NCBI GenBank assembly: GCA_024278285.1
Contig: JAJRTM010000730.1
Span: 1 to 5,205, forward strand
Length of the DNA: 5,205 nucleotides
Source of the DNA: Planctomycetota bacterium
GTDB taxonomy: Bacteria > Planctomycetota > Planctomycetia > Planctomycetales > Planctomycetaceae
Reading direction: 5' to 3'
Both the position numbers and the translations under genes were made by a program. The notes under the pieces were generated by a model. It searched no databases. It had not been told where the DNA came from and saw only the letters and a program-made list of their open reading frames with translations. This document shows, piece after piece, positions 1 through 5,205 of this stretch (position 1 is the stretch's first letter; each line of letters opens with the position of its first letter).

Positions 1-63
1 CACTTATCAACGAAATGCTGCTCAAAAGTGGCAGGATATTTTAAGAGAATTGGGGGCGATGTT
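1..63. other. Short region downstream of gatB, no assignable gene
   Basis: This is the left edge of the window, beyond the gatB stop codon. I see no convincing hairpin plus T-run that would terminate gatB. A plus-strand frame starting at base 2 reads TYQRNAAQKWQDILRELG and could be the tail of a neighbouring gene. However, the frame stays open into the antisense of gatB until 427, where it makes no sense as a protein. A second frame ends in a stop at 42-44. Neither can be supported from this fragment alone. Confidence 0.4.
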
Positions 64-1554
64 TCAGCGGGCGAGGATTCTTTCGATCAGCATTGCTCTT
101 ACGGTTTTGGGGTCTGCTCCTTTTAACTCTTTCATCACCTGCCCGATGAGCGGACCGACGGCTTGTTCTTTGCCGCCTTGGACATCTGCGACGACTTTTT
201 CATTGCGATCAATCACCGCATCGATAATTCCTTCCAACGCCCCGGTATCGGTGATCAGCTCAAGACCCTTCTCTTTGATTAGTCGATCAATATCTGCTTC
301 AGCCGCGATTGTCTCGGGGCTTTCACACAGGTGCGCAAAGATTTCTCGTGCCCCTTTGTTCGCAATAGCTTTGTCAACAATTCGCTTGAGGATCGTTCCC
401 AAAACCGATGCGGCGATGAAAAATTGATCAATCGTCAGTTCACGTTCGTTGAGTTCGCGGAGCACTTCCTGCGTGACCCAGTTGGCGGCCAGTTTGGCAT
501 CGCTACTTGTTTGGACGACCGTTTCAAAGTAATCGGCGAAGAGTTGTCCCTGTTCGATAATCACCCCGGCATCGTAGGCGGAAAGCTGGTACTCTTTTTG
601 GAAGCGAGCATTTTTAGCCTGCGGAAGTTCCCCTAATTCTGCCTGGATTTCTGCAATCAAATCTTCGCTGACAGTTACCGGCACAAGATCGGGATCGGGG
701 AAGTAACGATAATCGGAAGCTTCTTCTTTGCCCCGTTGTGCGAAAGTTGTTCCTTTATCTGCATCCCAGCCGCGTGTTTGTTTGGGAGTATTTTCGATTC
801 GCTCCCCCGTTTTTTGCCAATGCTTGTATTGCCGTTTTACCTCATAAGAAATCGCTGCTTCGACACCACGAATGCTGTTCATGTTTTTGATTTCAACAAT
901 CGGCGTAGCAACAGTTTCGCCTGCCTCGTTGGTGATATGCAGATTCACATTCGCATCACATCGCAGCGATCCTTCCTGCATGTTGCAATCGGAAACACCG
1001 ATATACGTTAGCAGGAGCCGCATCTCTTCCAGATAGCGGCGCGCTTCGTAGGCAGAATTCAAATCAGGTTCAGAAACAATTTCCAGCAGCGGCGTGCCTG
1101 CGCGGTTCAAATCGACAAGGCTGTCTCCGCCCCGTCCCGATTCATCGTGCATGTTCTTGCCGGCGTCTTCTTCCAGATGCGCTCGATTGATGCGAACCCG
1201 TTTGGTTTCATCAGATAGATCCGTATCGATATCGAGATAGCCATCGTGACTGAATGGCAAATCGAACTGACTGATTTGATACCCTTTCGGCAAGTCAGGA
1301 TAAAAATACTGTTTGCGATCCCATTTGGTCTGTCTGGCGATTTCACAGTTGAGTGCCATCGCGGTTCGTACTGAAAGCAGAAACGCTTTACGATTCATTA
1401 CCGGCAGCGTTCCCGGCAAACCAATGGTAACGGGATCGGTTTGCGTATTCGGGGCATCGGGGTTAAAGCGATTCACACAGCCGCTGAACAGTTTTGTTTT
1501 TGTCAGAAGTTGCGTGTGGACTTCTAGTCCAATGACAATTTTATATGGTTGCAT
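64..1554 (-). CDS. gatB: Asp-tRNA(Asn)/Glu-tRNA(Gln) amidotransferase subunit B
   Basis: GatB is the kinase and tRNA-binding subunit of the GatCAB complex. It activates mischarged Glu-tRNA(Gln) or Asp-tRNA(Asn) with ATP, and the activated ester is amidated with ammonia released by GatA; it acts in the cytoplasm. The 496-residue product has the normal family length. It opens with the conserved IGLEVHTQL (residues 8-16). It carries [16 protein letters not shown] (81-96), the GatB signature [13 protein letters not shown] (147-159), [12 protein letters not shown] (192-203) and TRGWD followed by [10 protein letters not shown] (260-290). The C-terminal GatB/YqeY tRNA-binding domain spans roughly residues 345-495 and includes [15 protein letters not shown] (461-475). 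The start is fixed by homology ([13 protein letters not shown]), although no clear Shine-Dalgarno precedes it. gatA and gatC are not adjacent, so the amidotransferase genes appear to be scattered. The gene diverges from the Nudix gene across a repeat-containing spacer. Confidence 0.98.
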   Translation of the reverse strand: MQPYKIVIGLEVHTQLLTKTKLFSGCVNRFNPDAPNTQTDPVTIGLPGTLPVMNRKAFLLSVRTAMALNCEIARQTKWDRKQYFYPDLPKGYQISQFDLPFSHDGYLDIDTDLSDETKRVRINRAHLEEDAGKNMHDESGRGGDSLVDLNRAGTPLLEIVSEPDLNSAYEARRYLEEMRLLLTYIGVSDCNMQEGSLRCDANVNLHITNEAGETVATPIVEIKNMNSIRGVEAAISYEVKRQYKHWQKTGERIENTPKQTRGWDADKGTTFAQRGKEEASDYRYFPDPDLVPVTVSEDLIAEIQAELGELPQAKNARFQKEYQLSAYDAGVIIEQGQLFADYFETVVQTSSDAKLAANWVTQEVLRELNERELTIDQFFIAASVLGTILKRIVDKAIANKGAREIFAHLCESPETIAAEADIDRLIKEKGLELITDTGALEGIIDAVIDRNEKVVADVQGGKEQAVGPLIGQVMKELKGADPKTVRAMLIERILAR

Positions 1555-1586
1555 GTTTGGGTGTCTTGTTCAATAAAATCCTCATC

Positions 1587-1652
1587 GTAGGGTGCGTTGC
1601 AACGCACCAAATGAGGCATGCCTGTTACAAGGTGCGTCACGACGCACCCTAC
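1587..1652. repeat. 66-bp cruciform-forming inverted repeat
   Basis: Two 22-bp arms (1587-1608 and 1631-1652) are inverted relative to each other with 19 of 22 positions matching; the outer 11 bp (GTAGGGTGCGT) match perfectly. The arms flank a 22-bp spacer. Each arm is itself palindromic: 1591-1608 is a perfect 18-bp palindrome (GGTGCGTTGCAACGCACC), and 1631-1648 has 8-bp arms around a 2-bp centre. The spacer holds a third 10-bp palindrome, AGGCATGCCT (1614-1623). The element lies between divergent genes, so it is unlikely to be a terminator. Its design resembles REP-like or miniature non-autonomous repeats. That it is dispersed in the genome is an inference, since only one copy is visible here. 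Confidence 0.75.
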
Positions 1653-1673
1653 TGCCTACTGAAAAGTTCTTTT

Positions 1674-1697
1674 GTCAGGCTGGAAAGCCTGACCTAC
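1674..1697. repeat. Short hairpin repeat, 8-bp stem
   Basis: GTCAGGCT (1674-1681) and AGCCTGAC (1686-1693) form a perfect 8-bp stem around a GGAA tetraloop, followed by CTAC. The sequence lies 21 bp after the 66-bp inverted repeat and, like it, has a CTAC/GTAG edge. From memory, GTAGGTCAGGCTTTCCAGCC-like sequences recur between genes in planctomycete genomes. I cannot verify that here. There is no T-run on either side that would make it an intrinsic terminator. Confidence 0.55.
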
Positions 1698-1725
1698 CAG
1701 TTGATTCGAATAATACATTGCAAGA

Positions 1726-1734
1726 TGTTATAGT
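1726..1734 (+). promoter_or_regulatory. Candidate extended -10 promoter for the Nudix gene
   Basis: TGTTATAGT contains TATAGT, matching 5 of 6 bases of a sigma-70 -10 box, preceded by the TGn extension. The position 17 bp upstream (1706-1711, TCGAAT) is a poor -35, as is common for extended -10 promoters. Transcription would start near 1741 and give a leader of about 50 bases. This is a motif match only; chance matches are expected in sequence of this composition. Confidence 0.3.
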
Positions 1735-1790
1735 TCGACTCTCGCAAGACCATTATTTTCAAATCAAGCAGCTTCTTTGAAGGGATTCCC

Positions 1791-2414
1791 ATGACTGAGC
1801 AGACTTCACCAGAAAAAACGACCACCGTTGAACAAGTTCTTGTTGTGCCGACGCTTCTATTTCACGAAATCGGATATTTCCAGGGGTTTCAGGAGAATAT
1901 CGATCCGTACATGAAAACGCTGCTCGATCCGATGCACACTTCTTACAGACCGCGCGATGTGATGGAAGAAGACACCAGCTTCAAACAGTTGATCCCGTAT
2001 TGCATTTTTGTCCACGAGGGAAACATCTTCAATTACCGCCGCGGGACCGCTCAAGGGGAATCTCGATTACACAGCAAACGCTCAATCGGCGTGGGTGGGC
2101 ATATCTGTACGCTTGATAAAGATGGCGATAATCACGCTTACCTGGAAGGGATGCAGCGTGAGATTGACGAAGAAGTAATGATAATTGGGGGACACCAGGA
2201 CGAATGCGTAGGAATGTTAAACGATGACAACTCGGAGGTTGGTAAGGTTCATTTGGGTATTGTGCATCTGTTTAAATTGGATCAAGCCAAAGTTTCCCCT
2301 AAAGAAGCGTCGATGCTAGAAGCGGGGTTCTCGTCACCTGAAGAACTTTTATCCGAGCGGGATCAGTTTGAAACCTGGTCGCAAATTTGTCTCGATGCAC
2401 TGTTCAGCAGGTAA
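1791..2414 (+). CDS. NUDIX-family predicted phosphoesterase (COG4112-like), divergent Nudix box
   Basis: A 207-residue soluble protein with no signal peptide or membrane segment, so probably cytoplasmic. Its centre reads [12 protein letters not shown] (98-109), then [15 protein letters not shown] (117-131). The GGH entry strand and the REIDEE core (123-128) are the recognisable parts of a Nudix box, whose metal-binding glutamates hydrolyse nucleoside diphosphates linked to another group. Against the consensus G-x5-E-x7-REUxEExGU, the spaced Gly and Glu are Asp109 and His115, and the Gly after EE is Met130. E119 might substitute as a ligand. The GxGGH...REhxEE pattern fits the 'predicted phosphoesterase, NUDIX family' group, for which I know no firmly established substrate. 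The N-terminal part (14-90) has [18 protein letters not shown] and a basic NYRRG segment. The start is supported by GAAGGGA (1779-1785), 5 bases before ATG. It diverges from gatB and no operon partner is evident. Confidence 0.8.
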   Translation: MTEQTSPEKTTTVEQVLVVPTLLFHEIGYFQGFQENIDPYMKTLLDPMHTSYRPRDVMEEDTSFKQLIPYCIFVHEGNIFNYRRGTAQGESRLHSKRSIGVGGHICTLDKDGDNHAYLEGMQREIDEEVMIIGGHQDECVGMLNDDNSEVGKVHLGIVHLFKLDQAKVSPKEASMLEAGFSSPEELLSERDQFETWSQICLDALFSR

Positions 2415-2418
2415 AGAC

Positions 2419-2453
2419 GCTACCCCGGGTTCAGGGAACGAGCCCGGCGGTTC
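2419..2453. repeat. Hairpin element after the Nudix gene
   Basis: CCGGGTTC (2425-2432) and GAGCCCGG (2440-2447) pair over 8 bp, including one G-T wobble, around a 7-base loop; flanks are GCTACC and CGGTTC. It begins 4 bases after the Nudix stop codon, where a terminator would be expected. The 3' side (CGGTTCTAAATC) has no T-run, so intrinsic termination would be weak at best. It could equally be a copy of a dispersed intergenic hairpin, since it resembles the repeats upstream of the gene in style but not in sequence. Confidence 0.45.
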
Positions 2454-2461
2454 TAAATCTC

Positions 2462-2478
2462 TTCGCCAAATAGGCGAA
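2462..2478. other. Small 6-bp hairpin
   Basis: TTCGCC (2462-2467) pairs with GGCGAA (2473-2478) around AAATA. It lies in the 142-bp spacer between the Nudix gene and the exported-protein gene. The following bases are AAAAGG, so it is not a plus-strand intrinsic terminator. A role in the leader of the downstream gene is possible but unsupported. A stem this short may be coincidental. Confidence 0.3.
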
Positions 2479-2544
2479 AAGGTGAAAGTGCGAGAATAAG
2501 GGAAAACGTCCGGCGCAGGCGTACTATTGAGGAAACCGGGCAAC

Positions 2545-2548
2545 GGAG
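2545..2548 (+). promoter_or_regulatory. Ribosome binding site deciding the 2557 start
   Basis: GGAG sits 8 bases before the ATG at 2557. The alternative in-frame TTG at 2527 would place this GGAG inside the gene and put ten extra residues (MRKPGNGVPV) before a clear signal peptide, so the ATG is preferred. Confidence 0.6.
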
Positions 2549-2556
2549 TGCCTGTC

Positions 2557-3297
2557 ATGCGACAAATTCAAACTATGTATTTAACTGTTCTGGTAGCCGC
2601 TTTATTGACGGGAGCTATTCCAGATACCTTTGCCCAATCGGGGGGATTCCCTGCTTACTCTGCTGATAATTTGCTCAGCGAGCCGCAGACAAAAACAGTC
2701 GGTTTCCCTGCTTTTTCTGCATCTAAGAAAGAGAGTCCCAAGCCTGACAAACGACCTGCGTTTCCGGTTGCCGGAAAGACTGAGCCTCCGACCACATCAA
2801 ATAAGGCCCTCAATTTCAAGCAACTGGGAGCCATGATCAGTCAAATGGGACTGGAGCCTTATCGCATACAATCTCGCTATGATTTCCAGTATCGTGCGAA
2901 ATTAGACGGGCAGGAAATCGAACTCTCTCTTTCTGCAGTCCTTCGAGAAGACGATTCTCTGATTCGTGTCAGAGCCTGGCTTGACCCACTGCCTGCTGGC
3001 ACAATTCCGGGAGGTCCACTTTTGGACATGCTTTCCCGCAATGAAGAAATGAATCGAGGCTTGCGGTTCGCCTACAGTAAACAAACGGGGCGATTCCTTT
3101 TGGAAAAAACGGTTCCCAATAAAGAGATTACCCCCGAATTACTCGCAACAATTTTCCAGGATGTTTCGCTCAGTGTCACAGAAAACTGGTCTGTCTGGTC
3201 CACCTCTTCCTGGAAGAACCGCGTTCGCCGCTCGCGTGCTGCAACAGCGCAGGAAGTGATTTCGGAAGAACGCTTCGAAATGCCGGTCAGGCGATAA
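2557..3297 (+). CDS. Exported protein of unknown family
   Basis: I do not recognise this 246-residue protein as a named family. It begins with a typical Sec signal peptide: MRQIQTMYL, a hydrophobic stretch (LTVLVAALLTGAI) and a likely cut after TFA at residue 26. A low-complexity, Pro/Ser/Lys-rich linker (27-83) follows, containing near-repeats GFPAYSA (30-36), GFPAFSA (49-55) and AFPVAGK (68-74). The first two are also similar at the DNA level (2644-2664 and 2701-2721). Residues 86-215 look like a compact alpha-beta domain: a helix (FKQLGAMISQMGL), beta strands (YDFQYRAKLDGQEIELSLSAVL, LIRVRAWLDPL), a helix (PLLDMLSRNEEMN), strands (LRFAYSKQTGRFLLEKTV) and a final helix (TPELLATIFQDVSLSVTENW). 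That order resembles YbjN or type III secretion chaperone-like folds, a speculative comparison from the pattern alone. The tail (220-246) is Arg-rich and has no membrane anchor. It probably works in the periplasm or outside the cell. Confidence 0.8.
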   Translation: MRQIQTMYLTVLVAALLTGAIPDTFAQSGGFPAYSADNLLSEPQTKTVGFPAFSASKKESPKPDKRPAFPVAGKTEPPTTSNKALNFKQLGAMISQMGLEPYRIQSRYDFQYRAKLDGQEIELSLSAVLREDDSLIRVRAWLDPLPAGTIPGGPLLDMLSRNEEMNRGLRFAYSKQTGRFLLEKTVPNKEITPELLATIFQDVSLSVTENWSVWSTSSWKNRVRRSRAATAQEVISEERFEMPVRR

Positions 3298-3326
3298 AAC
3301 AGACCAGTCGGATATTCCCGATGGTC
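3294..3326 (-). terminator. Candidate minus-strand terminator for the DUF1080 gene
   Basis: Arms 3302-3311 (GACCAGTCGG) and 3318-3326 (CCGATGGTC) form a 9-bp stem with one bulged G at 3307 and the loop ATATTC. Read on the minus strand, the hairpin is followed by TGTTTTAT (3301 down to 3294), a plausible U-tract. It would end transcription of the convergent DUF1080 gene, 14 bases beyond its stop. The U-tract overlaps the stop codon of the exported-protein gene. Confidence 0.5.
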
Positions 3327-3329
3327 GCC

Positions 3330-3356
3330 ACGGCTTCTGTTATGGAAGCCGTTTTA
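3330..3356 (+). terminator. Rho-independent terminator of the exported-protein gene
   Basis: ACGGCTTC (3330-3337) and GAAGCCGT (3345-3352) form a perfect 8-bp stem with loop TGTTATG. The stem is followed on the plus strand by a short T-tract (3352-3355, then ACTT). It lies 32 bases after the stop at 3297. Its loop holds the stop codon of the convergent DUF1080 gene, and its 3' arm encodes that protein's last residues (RLP). Confidence 0.6.
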
Positions 3357-3969
3357 CTTGTATGTTGCGGAAATAGACTTTGCTGATCGGATCGTGTGCC
3401 TGCAGGCAAAATGTTCCCTGATCCAAAATGCGAGTGAAATCTTTTCCTGCTTTTCTGTCCGAAGGTTCGGTCCAGTCAACACAGGTTTTGCCGTTGACGA
3501 CAATCAGAATGTGCTTGCCCTCAACCTTAATGTAGTAATCAAACCACTCATTATCTTTGGCAGGAGCTTCAAAAACGTTTTTGACGGCGTACAATGAGCC
3601 AGTCTTTTTGGGATCTCCATGCGTGTTATTGACCTGGGCTTCGTACCCATATTTAGGCCAACCGGTATCCTGGTACCTGGTGTGAAAATAGATCCCCGCG
3701 TTGCTTTTGGGAAGCGTTTTTACCTGGCATTTGAACTCAAAGTTCTTGAACGGTTTGTCGTCGCCGACATAAAACAGGTGGCTTCGGTCACCTTGACAGA
3801 CAAAACTGCCCTCTTCAATTTTCCAGCTCTCCTTATTCTCGTTCGCTTTCCAACCTTTGAATGTTTTACCATCCATCAGTGATTTCCAGCCCTTTTCACC
3901 AGCCTGGGTACTATTTGACAGAGAAAATATAACAATTGCACTGAACAGAAGCAGAAAATTTCGACGCAT
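3340..3969 (-). CDS. Secreted DUF1080 / 3-keto-disaccharide hydrolase-domain protein
   Basis: A 209-residue protein with a Sec signal peptide (MRRNFLLLFSAIVIFSLSNSTQA, likely cut after A23) and a single PF06439 domain filling the rest. Recognisable blocks are GWKSLMDGKTFKGWK (27-41), WKIEEGSFVCQGD (49-61), FEFKCQVKTLPKSNAGIYFHTRY (77-99), GYEAQVNNTHGDPKKTGSLY (108-127), EWFDYYIKVEGKHILIVVNGK (141-161) and the closing LQAHDPISKVYFRNIQVKRL (189-208). The fold is a concanavalin-like beta-sandwich. Characterised relatives act on 3-keto-glycosides, so a role in extracytoplasmic glycan breakdown is likely, but the substrate cannot be read here. There are no added cytochrome, lectin or anchor domains. 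The start is set by GAGGAG, 6 bases upstream. The frame is open to 4146, but the 59 extra residues would bury the signal peptide and are rejected. No oxidoreductase partner is adjacent. Confidence 0.92.
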   Translation of the reverse strand: MRRNFLLLFSAIVIFSLSNSTQAGEKGWKSLMDGKTFKGWKANENKESWKIEEGSFVCQGDRSHLFYVGDDKPFKNFEFKCQVKTLPKSNAGIYFHTRYQDTGWPKYGYEAQVNNTHGDPKKTGSLYAVKNVFEAPAKDNEWFDYYIKVEGKHILIVVNGKTCVDWTEPSDRKAGKDFTRILDQGTFCLQAHDPISKVYFRNIQVKRLP

Positions 3970-4312
3970 TGAGTTCTCCTCGGTAGGAAAGATAAGAGAA
4001 TTGATGTAACTTGAGCGAGTAAGCCGATACAACAAGTATGTTTTCTGTGATACCGGCGGCGAAGTCGTTGTGGACCACTGTCTCAGCATATCATGCTCGA
4101 TTCTGTTTCGCCACCGAATCGTATCAAAGAGTTTGCAATCAATCATTTCACAAGGATGGCATCGAATTTCCCTGACTTTGGGAAGGATTCCAGCCCGAAA
4201 GTTACCCAGCTCGGCTGGTTCATTTTGATAGCCGTAACCAAAAGAGTACCTTGGGAAATTGCGAAAACCGCAAAGAAATTAACCGTTAGTAATAATAGAT
4301 CTTTATAAAGTT
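3970..4312. other. 343-bp divergent intergenic region
   Basis: This spacer separates the divergent DUF1080 and sulfotransferase genes, so promoters for both should lie here. I see no convincing -35/-10 pair for either. AATAAT at 4291-4296 matches 5 of 6 bases of a -10 box ahead of the sulfotransferase but lacks a -35. AGCAT-ATC-ATGCT (4085-4097) is a short inverted repeat, too small to call an operator. No RNA gene, mobile element or credible small ORF is evident. Confidence 0.6.
3976..3981 (-). promoter_or_regulatory. Strong Shine-Dalgarno deciding the DUF1080 start
   Basis: On the minus strand this reads GAGGAG, 6 bases before the ATG at 3969. It is the best ribosome binding site in the window and fixes the start directly at the signal peptide. 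Confidence 0.8.
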
Positions 4313-5205
4313 ATGGCTGCTACGACATCAAAAAAACAACCCAAACCGGTTCGCCACTCTCAGCGGGGGCTGGTTATCTGGCACGGAATGCGTGTTCGGG
4401 AATTTCGTAAATTATTAAGCGTGGGGGCAGAATTGCACTGGTCCCAAGCGCATAAAATTATCCCCACTCTATTTATGACGGTACATAATTCCATCTGGAA
4501 TGTCGCGGAAAAGGCTCGTTTCACAAAAAAAATCGAGCAAACCGAAATCCAACCTCCTGTTTTCATCCTCGGGCACTGGCGCAGCGGTACTACCTTGCTG
4601 CATAATCTGATGACGCTCGATGATCGCTACACGTACCCAAATATGTACGAGTGTATCTTCCCGCATCATTTTCTGACAACCGAAACAGTCATGTCGAAAT
4701 TGACCGGCTGGTTGATCCCCAAAATTCGCCCGATGGACAACATGAAAACGGGCTGGGATCTGCCTCAGGAAGATGAGTTTGCGCTGTTGAATATGACCAC
4801 TTACTCCCCTTACCGAAATCTTGCCTTTCAGGGGCATCGGGATCGGTATGTGGACTACTTCGATTTGAAAAATATTCCGGAAGAAGAACGGCTAGCCTGG
4901 AAAGAGGCGATCACCCTGTTCATGAAAAAGCTGACCATTCGGAATCCCAAGCCGATTATTTTGAAATCGCCTTCCCATACGTATCGGGTTGAAATTCTGC
5001 AAAAGATGTTCCCGGATGCAAAGTTTGTCTACATCCACAGGCACCCTTACGAAATTCTCCGCTCGACACATCATATGAGAAGCACAATGTTTGAGACCAA
5101 TGCTCTTGGAAAAGTGAATATGGAAAGCCACGAAGAACTGGTTTACCAGGCGTTTGAAGAATGCGTTAAAACTTACGAAGCAGATAAACATCTGATCCCC
5201 GAGGG
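4313..5205 (+). CDS. Sulfotransferase-family protein (partial, 3' end beyond the window)
   Basis: An open frame of 297 codons runs off the right edge without a stop. The family transfers sulfate from PAPS to a hydroxyl or amino group of an acceptor. The PAPS 5'-phosphosulfate loop is FILGHWRSGTTLLHNL (84-99). The 3'-phosphate-binding element is FVYIHRHPYEILRSTHHM (238-255), with R243, P245 and S251 in the expected places; ILKSPSHTYRVEIL (216-229) is also typical. These fit the Sulfotransfer_3 (PF13469) group. About 80 residues precede the loop; this basic, Trp/His-containing extension (RHSQRGLVIWHGMRVREFRKLL) has no clear transmembrane helix. The acceptor is unknown; lipid, glycan or small molecule are all possible. 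The start is the first ATG (MAATTSKKQP), preceded by only a weak AAAG, so it is less certain than the reading frame. It is transcribed away from the DUF1080 gene, and no shared role is shown. Confidence 0.88.
   Translation, partial: MAATTSKKQPKPVRHSQRGLVIWHGMRVREFRKLLSVGAELHWSQAHKIIPTLFMTVHNSIWNVAEKARFTKKIEQTEIQPPVFILGHWRSGTTLLHNLMTLDDRYTYPNMYECIFPHHFLTTETVMSKLTGWLIPKIRPMDNMKTGWDLPQEDEFALLNMTTYSPYRNLAFQGHRDRYVDYFDLKNIPEEERLAWKEAITLFMKKLTIRNPKPIILKSPSHTYRVEILQKMFPDAKFVYIHRHPYEILRSTHHMRSTMFETNALGKVNMESHEELVYQAFEECVKTYEADKHLIPE

Noticed and set aside
50..427. Plus-strand open frame antisense to the end of gatB
   Set aside because: It mirrors the codons of a certain gatB gene, starts at a TTG without a ribosome binding site and has no recognisable domain.
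331..1576. Several further open frames overlapping gatB on either strand
   Set aside because: All are shadows of the gatB reading frame, low in domain content and without start signals.
1587..1697. CRISPR array or attachment site
   Set aside because: There are only two inverted arms and one unrelated hairpin, with no regular direct repeats and spacers and no integrase or tRNA nearby.
1545..1780. Two 62-codon plus-strand frames across the gatB-Nudix spacer
   Set aside because: They are made of the hairpin repeats and overlap each other in different frames; neither has a ribosome binding site.
2501..2527. Possible promoter (GGAAAA ... CGTACTAT) ahead of the exported-protein gene
   Set aside because: It resembles either an ECF-type or a sigma-70 -10 motif, but the spacing fits neither well, and no -35 matches TACTAT.
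2527..2556. TTG start ten codons upstream for the exported protein
   Set aside because: The ATG at 2557 has GGAG at the right distance and begins a clean signal peptide.
3970..4146. 59-residue N-terminal extension of the DUF1080 protein
   Set aside because: The signal peptide and the GAGGAG site both place the start at 3969; the extension has no family similarity that I can see.
4093..4308. 71-codon plus-strand frame in the divergent spacer
   Set aside because: No ribosome binding site and no recognisable motif; it overlaps the region expected to hold promoters.
4360..5191. Minus-strand frames opposite the sulfotransferase
   Set aside because: They are antisense to a gene with two intact PAPS-binding motifs and look like shadows.

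Overview
The window is a piece of a bacterial chromosome, most likely from a planctomycete (Gimesia/Rubinisphaera-like Planctomycetales). This is an inference. It rests on a small secreted 3-keto-disaccharide hydrolase-domain (DUF1080) protein, a large Sulfotransfer_3-type sulfotransferase, roughly balanced base composition, single genes that switch strand often, and hairpin-type intergenic repeats of a kind I associate with that phylum. No single feature is diagnostic.

Layout: (1) 64-1554, minus: gatB, the tRNA-dependent amidotransferase subunit B, complete. (2) 1555-1790: divergent intergenic region with two compact hairpin repeats (1587-1652 and 1674-1697) and a possible extended -10 promoter for the next gene. 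(3) 1791-2414, plus: a NUDIX-family predicted phosphoesterase with a divergent Nudix box. (4) 2415-2556: intergenic with two small hairpins. (5) 2557-3297, plus: an exported protein of no named family, with a short repeat-bearing linker followed by an alpha-beta domain. (6) 3298-3339: a 42-bp convergent gap with two hairpins that look like reciprocal terminators. (7) 3340-3969, minus: a secreted DUF1080 protein. (8) 3970-4312: a 343-bp divergent intergenic region with nothing convincing beyond a ribosome binding site. (9) 4313 to the window end, plus: a sulfotransferase-family protein cut by the window edge.

The genes do not form an evident pathway or operon. gatB is housekeeping (Gln-tRNA(Gln)/Asn-tRNA(Asn) formation). 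The Nudix protein is probably nucleotide or phosphoester metabolism. The DUF1080 protein probably acts on oxidised glycosides outside the cytoplasm, and the sulfotransferase modifies an unknown acceptor using PAPS. Each gene appears to be its own transcription unit.

I found no CRISPR array, tRNA, rRNA, transposase, toxin-antitoxin pair or defence system. I see no strong evidence for a new biological system. The most interesting items are the structured intergenic repeats, the mirror-image terminator pair, the non-canonical Nudix box and the unnamed exported protein.
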